Assembly (NCBI GenBank): GCA_903932385.1
Contig: CAIZGA010000244.1
Span: 1 to 7,084, forward strand
From: an uncultured Acidobacteriota bacterium
GTDB lineage: Bacteria > Acidobacteriota > Terriglobia > Terriglobales > Acidobacteriaceae
Length of the DNA: 7,084 bases
Reading direction: 5' to 3'
Below, piece by piece: positions 1-5,288 of the stretch (position 1 is the first letter of the stretch; every line of letters begins with the position of its first letter). The position numbers and the translations under genes were made by a program. A model generated the notes under the pieces. It made no database searches. It worked only from the letters and a program-made list of their open reading frames with translations, and was not told the origin of the DNA.

Positions 1-321
1 GCCTTCGCTGGCATCCACCAGCAGCATCACACCGTCCACCATCTTCAGCGCGCGTTCCACATCACCGCCAAAGTCGGCGTGGCCCGGCGTATCCACGATA
101 TTAATTTTCGAGCCGTTGTATTCAACCGCTGTGTTCTTGGCAAGAATCGTGATGCCACGTTCTTTTTCCAACTCGTTGGAGTCCATGACGCGATCTGCAA
201 CCGCCTCATTGGCACGGAAGGTGCCGCTCTGGCGCAGCATGGCGTCAACAAGTGTGGTCTTGCCGTGATCAACGTGCGCGATGATGGCGATATTGCGTAT
301 GGCGGTCGTAGGGTTGCTCAC
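1..321 (-). CDS. typA: Translational GTPase TypA/BipA, N-terminal part (runs off the left edge)
   Basis: This is the start of a ribosome-associated GTPase of the EF-G/LepA/BipA superfamily, a cytoplasmic factor linked in known bacteria to ribosome assembly and stress or cold adaptation. Only 107 codons are present, all in the G domain. Visible motifs are the P-loop AHVDHGKT (residues 15-22), the switch I segment LEKERGITI (51-59) and the G3 box [10 protein letters not shown] (77-86). The combination [37 protein letters not shown] and HADFGG-VER is typical of TypA; LepA and EF-G have HVDF at the G3 box. The start is a GTG at 321-319, giving [14 protein letters not shown], which fits the short N-terminus of the family. 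An AGGAA lies 10 nt upstream (minus strand, 336-332), and I found no in-frame ATG near it. The gene is divergent from the secreted-protein gene at 548. The family call is very secure; the GTG start is likely. Confidence 0.96.
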   Translation of the reverse strand, partial: MSNPTTAIRNIAIIAHVDHGKTTLVDAMLRQSGTFRANEAVADRVMDSNELEKERGITILAKNTAVEYNGSKINIVDTPGHADFGGDVERALKMVDGVMLLVDASEG

Positions 322-416
322 TTCTTGGCTATTCCTGTCTTTAGATGTTCTTGGGCTGGTGGGATGCTGGGCAATGCGGAGAACGCGAGGCAGTCTGCAC
401 TCTGCAAACCGCACAT

Positions 417-444
417 TTGCCTAACAAAACATACTGTTTATATA
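417..444 (+). promoter_or_regulatory. Candidate sigma-70 promoter for the first secreted-protein gene
   Basis: The 226-bp divergent intergenic region (322-547) has no gene that I can support. Its AT-rich centre contains TTGCCT (417-422) and TATATA (439-444) with a 16-nt spacer. That is a plausible -35/-10 pair reading toward the gene at 548 and would leave a leader of about 95 nt. The typA promoter should lie in the same region on the other strand, but I could not pick a convincing pair for it. Promoter elements in this kind of organism are only loosely predictable by eye, so this is a weak call. Confidence 0.3.
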
Positions 445-459
445 GTTTACCCTAACAAA
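420..459. repeat. Direct repeat of CCTAACAAA in the divergent promoter region
   Basis: The nonamer CCTAACAAA occurs at 420-428 and again at 451-459, exactly 31 bp apart, or about three helical turns. The two copies flank the AT-rich candidate promoter core. Spacing of this type can place two regulator-binding sites on the same DNA face. With only two short, AC-rich copies it could also be chance, and no regulator gene lies nearby to support an operator call. Confidence 0.35.
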
Positions 460-547
460 CGGTATCCGCGTAGCCCACCGCGCTGTACTCTGTTGATGCT
501 CGCATATCTCAATCGTTGATGTTGCAACCAGAATTGAAAGGACCGCA

Positions 548-1282
548 ATGAATCGCACCCCGGCAAGACTTCTGAAATCTCTCGCATCGCTTGTTGCTGT
601 AGTTGTAATCCTGGCAACCACTTCCCTGGCGCAGACAGCTCCTCCTACTCAAACCGCGCCAGATCGGCCGGATTTGAAGCATATGGACCAAGTGCCGGTG
701 AACCTGGTGGGCTGGCTGGATTCCAAGAAAGCCAAAGTCGGCGATAAATTTACGATGAAGACGATTCAGCCGCAGCATGTCGATTTTGCCACCGGCCCCG
801 GAATCGACTTGCCCAAGAATTCACGTTTCGGCGGCACAATTCTCGCCGTTCAGTCCTTCCAGAAAGACAAACCCGAAGCACGAATCACTCTGCAGATTGA
901 TTATGTAATTCTGGCGGACGGAAAACAGATGCCTCTCCATGCGCTTATTACCGGCGTCGCCATGTCAGACCTTGCGGCAGCGAATCACGGTGCCGATGGT
1001 GGCGGTGGTGGCGGCGGTCGACGTGGCTCTTCCTCGTCAACCCCATCAGCTCCCGCAAATGTTCTGTCTGAATCCAACACGCCGGCATTGGTGGATGACA
1101 TTCTTCCCAAAGGTTCCAGCAGCGCCGCTACCAACGCAACTATATCCACCAGCCAGACCAGAGTTCCCGACTTGACGCTCTCCGTCAGTTCCCGCGGAAC
1201 TGTCTCCGGCATGCTTTCTTCCAAGAAGAAAAATATTCAGCTGGATGACGGCACTCATTTCATGTTGAGAGTTTGGCAATAA
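548..1282 (+). CDS. Secreted protein of unknown function, first of a tandem paralogous pair
   Basis: I do not recognise a named function. The 244-residue product has a clear Sec signal peptide: a basic N-terminus (R3, R7, K10), a hydrophobic stretch over about 12-25, and a likely cleavage after SLA at 28, giving a mature protein starting QTAPP. There is no lipobox cysteine, so it is probably periplasmic or released. A short Pro/Thr-rich segment precedes a conserved core starting LVGWLDSKKAKVGD (53-66). This continues through a predicted beta-rich stretch (about 87-140) with PKNSRFGGTIL and ITLQIDYVILADGKQMPL. Next is a low-complexity linker with seven glycines in a row (151-157), two arginines and a Ser/Ala/Thr run. 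A conserved C-terminal block (about 217-244) holds GTVSGMLSSKKKNIQLDDGT. The ATG at 548 follows AAAGGA (537-542) at 5 nt. The downstream neighbour is a diverged copy. The pattern of PKxS-xxGTI, DGKxxPL and a terminal LD-GT loosely recalls VirB10/TrbI barrels; that link is inference. Confidence 0.88.
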   Translation: MNRTPARLLKSLASLVAVVVILATTSLAQTAPPTQTAPDRPDLKHMDQVPVNLVGWLDSKKAKVGDKFTMKTIQPQHVDFATGPGIDLPKNSRFGGTILAVQSFQKDKPEARITLQIDYVILADGKQMPLHALITGVAMSDLAAANHGADGGGGGGGRRGSSSSTPSAPANVLSESNTPALVDDILPKGSSSAATNATISTSQTRVPDLTLSVSSRGTVSGMLSSKKKNIQLDDGTHFMLRVWQ

Positions 1283-1301
1283 GTCTCACTCGCAAGATGT
1301 A

Positions 1302-1379
1302 TTAGCAGCTCGGATGCAGCACGAAATTGATTGACATATTTCTTGGCGAGGTATTTGCTGAGTAATGCATCCCTGCTGA
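1302..1379. repeat. Long interrupted inverted repeat between the two paralogous genes
   Basis: GGATGCA (1312-1318) pairs perfectly with TGCATCC (1366-1372). Moving outward, after a 3-nt bulge on the left arm only (1309-1311), AGCAG (1304-1308) pairs with CTGCT (1373-1377), and a G-T wobble and an A-T pair extend the stem. The stem is therefore 12 Watson-Crick pairs plus about two more, with a loop of 47 nt. The loop contains a perfect TTGACA (1331-1336), although no good -10 lies at the right distance (TTTGCT with a 17-nt spacer is poor). It could be a transcript structure between the two genes, a degraded repeat, or a binding site. No clear U-tract follows directly, so a plain intrinsic terminator is unlikely. 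Confidence 0.4.
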
Positions 1380-1431
1380 ATAATATTTTGCCGCATCGCA
1401 AATTTTCTTTTTTTGCACTAAGGAGCCTTTG

Positions 1432-2163
1432 ATGAAGCCCGCGAATATGAGTTCACTCATCTTAAAGATGATTGTTGTTTGCCTTGCAATCACAGGACTG
1501 TCTTCACAGGCACAAACCGCAGCTCCCGCCAAAAGTGCAGCGGCGGCCCCAGACAAAACTGCCATTACACCGGTGACAACAGAGCTGGTGGGCTGGCTCG
1601 ACTCAAAAAAAGCCAAGGCAGGAGACACGGTGGTGCTGAAAACTACGCAAACCGTTCGCACCAGTCAGGGTACTGAGATCAAAAAAGGAACCAAACTGGT
1701 TGGCACAATCCTTGTCGCGCATTCCTACAAAAAAGGCGAACCGGGATCACAGTTGACTCTGCAATTTGATTACGCCGATCTGGGTGGTGGCAAAAAGCTG
1801 GCTCTGAATACGCGTATCACCAGCGTCAAACTCTCTGATCAGGCCGCTAACAATGCAGACCATGATTCCACGGTAGGCGGAAAGGGTTCTGCCGTCGCAC
1901 AAGGCAGTGTCAGTGCCACCAGTGGCCGTGGTTCAGTAGTGGCAGTGGGAAGTGCACCCAGCTATATCGGCGACCTGACGGCACAACCGAGCACCTTTGG
2001 CGGTGGGCCGTCTGTTGCCACTGCTCAGAACACTGGCATCCCCGGATTGATTCTTACCGTCTCGACTGGCGATGGAACCGTCGCCGGCATCTTGAGCGTA
2101 AAAGGAAACAACATTTTGCTGGATAGCGGGACTCACTTCTCGTTGGTCATCATTCAGAGATAG
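1432..2163 (+). CDS. Secreted protein of unknown function, second of a tandem paralogous pair
   Basis: This product is a diverged copy of the protein encoded at 548-1282 and has the same architecture in 243 residues. The ATG at 1432 is chosen over the TTG directly before it (1429) because AGGAG (1421-1425) sits 6 nt upstream. The signal peptide has K2 and K12, a hydrophobic core over about 8-24, and a likely cleavage after SQA at 27, giving a mature start QTAAPA. A Lys/Ala/Pro-rich stretch leads into LVGWLDSKKAKAGD (52-65). A beta-rich core (about 80-136) follows, with KKGTKLVGTIL, LTLQFDY and GGGKKLAL. The linker (about 137-205) is rich in Gly, Ser, Ala and Val and has repeated GS steps. It does not resemble the linker of the first copy. 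The C-terminal block (about 214-243) is DGTVAGILSVKGNNILLDSG followed by THFSLVIIQR. Conservation of both ends around a free linker suggests one folded domain with an exposed loop. Function is unknown; a cell-envelope location is likely. Confidence 0.88.
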   Translation: MKPANMSSLILKMIVVCLAITGLSSQAQTAAPAKSAAAAPDKTAITPVTTELVGWLDSKKAKAGDTVVLKTTQTVRTSQGTEIKKGTKLVGTILVAHSYKKGEPGSQLTLQFDYADLGGGKKLALNTRITSVKLSDQAANNADHDSTVGGKGSAVAQGSVSATSGRGSVVAVGSAPSYIGDLTAQPSTFGGGPSVATAQNTGIPGLILTVSTGDGTVAGILSVKGNNILLDSGTHFSLVIIQR

Positions 2164-2229
2164 TCCGCAAGGCACGGCCGCAGATTGCGTGTATCGAATG
2201 TACTAGCTTCATCGTTACAATGGTGAAGC

Positions 2230-3288
2230 ATGATTTCCACGATTGACCTGCGGCAGCAACCGCACCGACGCTACAACCCACTCACGGCGGAGTGGGTGAT
2301 GGTCTCTCCGCATCGTACACAGCGTCCCTGGCAGGGAGAGACTTCATCCACGGCACCGGCACAGCTGCCGAAATATGACGCAGAATGTTATTTGTGCCCC
2401 GGCAACAAACGCGCTAATGGCGAAATCAACCCTGCTTACGAATCTACGTACACCTTCACAAATGATTACGCCGCTTTGATGGCCGAAACTCCGCTGCTAA
2501 CTGAAGCGGAGTCTCCCCTGCTGCGCGCGGAAACCGTGCGTGGCATCTGCCGCGTGTTGTGTTTTGATCCCGACCACAGTCTGACGCTGGCAAGAATGGC
2601 ACAACCCGCGCTGGAACGCGTTGTTACTGCATGGCAGCAGCAGTATCGCGAACTGGGCGCGATGGATTGGATTCGCCACATCCAGATATTCGAGAACCGC
2701 GGCGCCATGATGGGCGCAAGCAATCCACATCCACACGGGCAGATATGGGCCACCGGTTTTGTTCCGGATGAGGCAGTTCGCGAAGCTTCAACGCAAAGCA
2801 AATATTTGCAGCAACACGGTCGCTGCCTGCTTTGCGATTATCTGCAGACGGAATTACGGCTGCAGGAGCGCATCATCTGCCGCAATGAAGAGTTTGTCGC
2901 TCTCGTGCCGTGGTGGGCTGTTTGGCCGTTTGAGGCTATGGTACTTCCGCTGCATCACGCAGCCAATATGCTTGATTTTTCTAGTAGCCAATCCGCTGCG
3001 CTGGCAGACATATTGAAGCAACTAACCGTGCGCTACGACAATCTCTTCGAGACAAGTTTTCCCTACACCATGGGATTTCATCAGGGTCTCGTAAACCAAG
3101 TGACGCCCGATGGTTCGCATCACTTCCACGCGCATTTCTATCCGCCGTTGCTGCGTTCTGCATCGGTACGGAAATTCATGGTTGGCTTTGAAATGCTCGG
3201 CATGCCACAGCGCGACATTACGCCGGAATCGGCCGCAGAACGTTTGCGCACATTGCCTGGCACACACTACAGCGCGATGCCACGCTAA
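2230..3288 (+). CDS. galT: Galactose-1-phosphate uridylyltransferase GalT
   Basis: This cytoplasmic enzyme of the Leloir pathway exchanges UMP between UDP-glucose and galactose 1-phosphate through a uridylyl-histidine intermediate. At 352 residues it has normal length. The active-site motif NPHPHGQ spans 165-171, and H169 is the expected nucleophile. The zinc ligands known from the E. coli enzyme have clear counterparts: C53 and C56 (CYLC), H116 (FDPDH) and H167. A second, His-rich metal-site region is present (H284 in MGFHQG, then HHFHAHFYPP at 297-306). The C-terminus (PPLLRSASVRKFMVGFEML, then AAERLR) is very close to the E. coli type. A further CxxC (C199, C202, in GRCLLCDYLQ) has no counterpart in the E. 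coli enzyme as I recall it. The ATG at 2230 follows a weak ribosome-binding site (GGTGA, only 3 nt away). The nearby ATG at 2220 is out of frame and soon stops. galK follows after 13 bp, so the two form an operon. Confidence 0.97.
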   Translation: MISTIDLRQQPHRRYNPLTAEWVMVSPHRTQRPWQGETSSTAPAQLPKYDAECYLCPGNKRANGEINPAYESTYTFTNDYAALMAETPLLTEAESPLLRAETVRGICRVLCFDPDHSLTLARMAQPALERVVTAWQQQYRELGAMDWIRHIQIFENRGAMMGASNPHPHGQIWATGFVPDEAVREASTQSKYLQQHGRCLLCDYLQTELRLQERIICRNEEFVALVPWWAVWPFEAMVLPLHHAANMLDFSSSQSAALADILKQLTVRYDNLFETSFPYTMGFHQGLVNQVTPDGSHHFHAHFYPPLLRSASVRKFMVGFEMLGMPQRDITPESAAERLRTLPGTHYSAMPR

Positions 3289-3301
3289 GACGGAGTGACG
3301 A

Positions 3302-4465
3302 TTGCTCACGATTCAAGAACTACATGAACTGCATCTTGCCCGATACAACAGCGCACCGATAATTTTCCGTGCACCGGGCCGCGTGAATCTAGTTGGCGAA
3401 CATACTGATTATGCCGATGGATTCTGCATGCCGGCGGCGTTGAACCTCAGCACACTGGTTGCCGCCTCTGAAACCGAAACCGGGCAACTGGATATTTACT
3501 CTGCTGAATTGAAAGACGGCGTAACTAGACAACTCAATCAACTTGGCGATACAGGCAGCGGCCATTGGAGCGACTATGTAACCGGCGTGGTACGAGAACT
3601 ACAGAAGGCTGATGTCAACCTCAATGGCATTGCACTCACCATCACCGGCGATGTGCCGATTGCATCTGGACTGAGTTCTTCTGCATCGCTGGAAGTTGCA
3701 ACAACCGGCGCTATTTTGAAATTGGCCGATGCAATTATGACCGGGCCGCAGATTGCCCTGCTGGCACAACGTGCAGAGAATCAATATGTCGGCGCGCCAT
3801 GTGGCATTATGGACCAGTTTATTTCGGCCAACGGAGTTGCCGGCCATGCTCTGGTTCTTGATTGTCGATCACTTCAGGCTACGCCAAGTCCAATTCCATC
3901 CAGCGTCCGCCTTGTCATCTGCAATTCGATGGTTAAGCATTCTGTTGCCGGCAATGAATATGCAGAACGCCGCGCACAAGTGGCGGAAGCAACGCGAGTG
4001 ATGGCCAATCGAAAACCCGACGTGCATGCCTTGCGCGATGTCACACTGGCAGAACTGGCCGCCGCACAACACGAGATGAACACACTCGCCTATCTTCGCG
4101 CGCGCCATGTGATTAGTGACAGCGAACGCGTATTGCAACTAGCTACTGCATTGCGCAACAACGATCTGGCATCAGCTGGATCCATCATGACTGCCGCTCA
4201 TAAAAGTTATCGTGATGATTTTGGAGCGAGTTGCGCTGAATGCGATCTACTAGTGGATCTTGCCAGCATTCTGCCCGGATGCTATGGCTCCCGCCTGACT
4301 GGCGGCGGCTTCGGCGGTTGCACGGTAAGCCTGGTAGACGCTGCTGCAAGTGCCACATTTGCAAGTACGCTACAAAGCCAGTATCTCGCGAAGTCTGGCA
4401 TCACGGCGCAGGTCTTTGTTTGCGAAGTCGCCTCTGGCCTGCATGAGGAACGGCTGCCCTCGTAG
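3302..4465 (+). CDS. galK: Galactokinase GalK
   Basis: This GHMP-family kinase phosphorylates alpha-D-galactose at C1 with ATP, making the substrate of GalT. All three family motifs are intact in its 387 residues. They are the galactokinase signature GRVNLVGEHTDY (26-37), the ATP-binding loop PIASGLSSSASLE (119-131) and the C-terminal TGGGFGGC (333-340). R27 and D171 (in GIMDQF) occupy the positions of the catalytic Arg/Asp pair, and E33-H34-xx-D36 are the sugar-binding positions expected for galactose. The start is a TTG at 3302 with GGAG (3292-3295) 6 nt upstream. The GTG at 3295 is out of frame and reaches a stop within a dozen codons, and no ATG lies between the signal and the conserved N-terminus. 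The 13-bp gap after galT implies co-transcription. The rare start codon may lower GalK relative to GalT. No galE or galM is visible nearby. Confidence 0.97.
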   Translation: MLTIQELHELHLARYNSAPIIFRAPGRVNLVGEHTDYADGFCMPAALNLSTLVAASETETGQLDIYSAELKDGVTRQLNQLGDTGSGHWSDYVTGVVRELQKADVNLNGIALTITGDVPIASGLSSSASLEVATTGAILKLADAIMTGPQIALLAQRAENQYVGAPCGIMDQFISANGVAGHALVLDCRSLQATPSPIPSSVRLVICNSMVKHSVAGNEYAERRAQVAEATRVMANRKPDVHALRDVTLAELAAAQHEMNTLAYLRARHVISDSERVLQLATALRNNDLASAGSIMTAAHKSYRDDFGASCAECDLLVDLASILPGCYGSRLTGGGFGGCTVSLVDAAASATFASTLQSQYLAKSGITAQVFVCEVASGLHEERLPS

Positions 4466-4478
4466 CTGCAACTTTTCA

Positions 4479-4507
4479 TTGCTACGCGCATCATATATTC
4501 GTATACA
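4479..4507 (+). promoter_or_regulatory. Candidate promoter for the pirin gene
   Basis: The 61-bp gap between galK and the pirin gene contains TTGCTA (4479-4484) and TATACA (4502-4507) with a 17-nt spacer. The hexamers match the sigma-70 consensus at four of six bases each. Transcription would begin near 4514, leaving a leader of only about a dozen bases before the ATG at 4527. An alternative -10, TATATT at 4494-4499, overlaps the spacer. If active, this promoter would uncouple pirin from galTK; read-through from galK also remains possible. Confidence 0.35.
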
Positions 4508-4526
4508 AGCAGTTCTGGAGAAGACC

Positions 4527-5222
4527 ATGCTGACGCTTAGACCCTCACAGGAACGCGGCCACGCAGACCACGGCTGGCTGGATTCGCGCTTTACATTTTC
4601 ATTTGCCGATTATTATGACCCCGCCCAAATGGGCTTCCGCGCGCTGCGTGTCATCAATGAAGATTACGTTGCGCCGGGCACCGGTTTCGGCAAACATCCA
4701 CATCGCGACATGGAAATCCTGACGTATGTTCTCGAAGGCGCCGTGCAACATGAGGATTCTCACGGCGGCAGCGGCGTGCTGCGTCCCGGCGAACTGCAGC
4801 ACATGTCAGCAGGCAGTGGCGTGCTGCACAGCGAAGTGAATCCTAGCAGCGATGAGACACTGCACCTGCTGCAGATTTGGCTGATGCCGAATGTGCGCGG
4901 CATTGCGCCGGTCTACGAGCAGAAGCGTTTTGCCGTGCTGGATGAGCCGAACAAAATACACTTGCTCGCATCCGAAGATGGCCGCGATGAATCGTTCGTC
5001 ATCTTCAGCGATGCGGAACTATTGGCCGCCAAAATTGAAGCGGGCAAAAGCGTCACGCACACCTTCAAGCATGAGCACGGTTGGTTGCAGGTGGCTCGCG
5101 GCAGCGTAACCGCCAATGGCACAACATTGCAGCAGGGCGATGGCTTGCAGATCAGCGATGAGAAAACACTGACGATTGCCAGTGTCGATGGTGGCGAAGT
5201 GCTGTTGTTTGATTTGCAGTAA
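4527..5222 (+). CDS. Pirin family bicupin protein (YhhW-like)
   Basis: This is a 231-residue member of the pirin family, two cupin barrels in one chain, with an N-terminal metal site. E. coli YhhW, also 231 residues, has quercetin 2,3-dioxygenase activity in vitro; other pirins act in regulation or stress response, so the physiological role here is open. The metal ligands fall at the same positions as in YhhW as I recall them: H57 and H59 (in KHPHRDMEIL), H101 and E103 (in GVLHSEVN). Other family hallmarks are LEGAVQHEDSHGG (69-81) and RPGELQHMSAGSG (86-98). There is no signal peptide, so it is cytoplasmic. The ATG at 4527 has GGAG (4517-4520) at 6 nt. The reading frame stays open upstream into galK, but that extension lacks family similarity and is discarded. 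The gene is co-directional with galTK and convergent with purF. Confidence 0.93.
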   Translation: MLTLRPSQERGHADHGWLDSRFTFSFADYYDPAQMGFRALRVINEDYVAPGTGFGKHPHRDMEILTYVLEGAVQHEDSHGGSGVLRPGELQHMSAGSGVLHSEVNPSSDETLHLLQIWLMPNVRGIAPVYEQKRFAVLDEPNKIHLLASEDGRDESFVIFSDAELLAAKIEAGKSVTHTFKHEHGWLQVARGSVTANGTTLQQGDGLQISDEKTLTIASVDGGEVLLFDLQ

Positions 5223-5236
5223 GTAGACACAATTCA

Positions 5237-5280
5237 GCCGGTGCATGAGTGCCTGTTTCAATTAGCACTCAAACATCGGC
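5237..5280. terminator. Hairpin between convergent pirin and purF genes, probable bidirectional terminator
   Basis: GCCGGTG (5237-5243) pairs with CATCGGC (5274-5280), seven pairs with one G-T wobble. After a 2x2 internal loop (CA against AA), TGAGTGC (5246-5252) pairs with GCACTCA (5265-5271), seven perfect pairs. The terminal loop is 12 nt (5253-5264). The stem lies 14 bp after the pirin stop and 8 bp past the purF stop on the other strand, where a shared terminator is expected. The following tract on the plus strand (TTAGTTATTT) is only moderately T-rich and the minus-strand tract is poorer, so it may need a factor or may act mainly as an mRNA 3' stabiliser. Confidence 0.65.
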
Positions 5281-5288
5281 TTAGTTAT

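Noticed and set aside
1..321. LepA or EF-G as the identity of the left-edge GTPase
   Set aside because: The G3 box reads [10 protein letters not shown] and the switch region [17 protein letters not shown], the TypA pattern; LepA and EF-G carry HVDF there.
79..519. Plus-strand open frame of 146 codons opposite typA
   Set aside because: Most of it is antisense to the strongly conserved typA G domain. It has no recognisable family features and runs on into the intergenic region without a good ribosome-binding site.
1387..1414. Short stem TTTGC/GCAAA followed by T-rich sequence as an intrinsic terminator
   Set aside because: The stem is only five pairs and AT-rich, and the T-run ends close to the ribosome-binding site of the next gene; it is too weak to call.
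548..2163. Recent gene duplication by mobile element or direct-repeat recombination
   Set aside because: Nucleotide identity is limited to short stretches (for example 14 bp at 704-717 and 1585-1598) and no flanking repeats or transposase remains are visible, so the duplication is old.
2168..2191. CGCAA/TTGCG arms after the second secreted-protein gene as a terminator
   Set aside because: Five pairs with a 14-nt GC-rich loop and no T-tract; not convincing.
4350..4526. N-terminal extension of the pirin frame into galK
   Set aside because: It overlaps the conserved end of galK, lacks pirin similarity, and the ATG at 4527 has a strong ribosome-binding site and gives the family's standard length.
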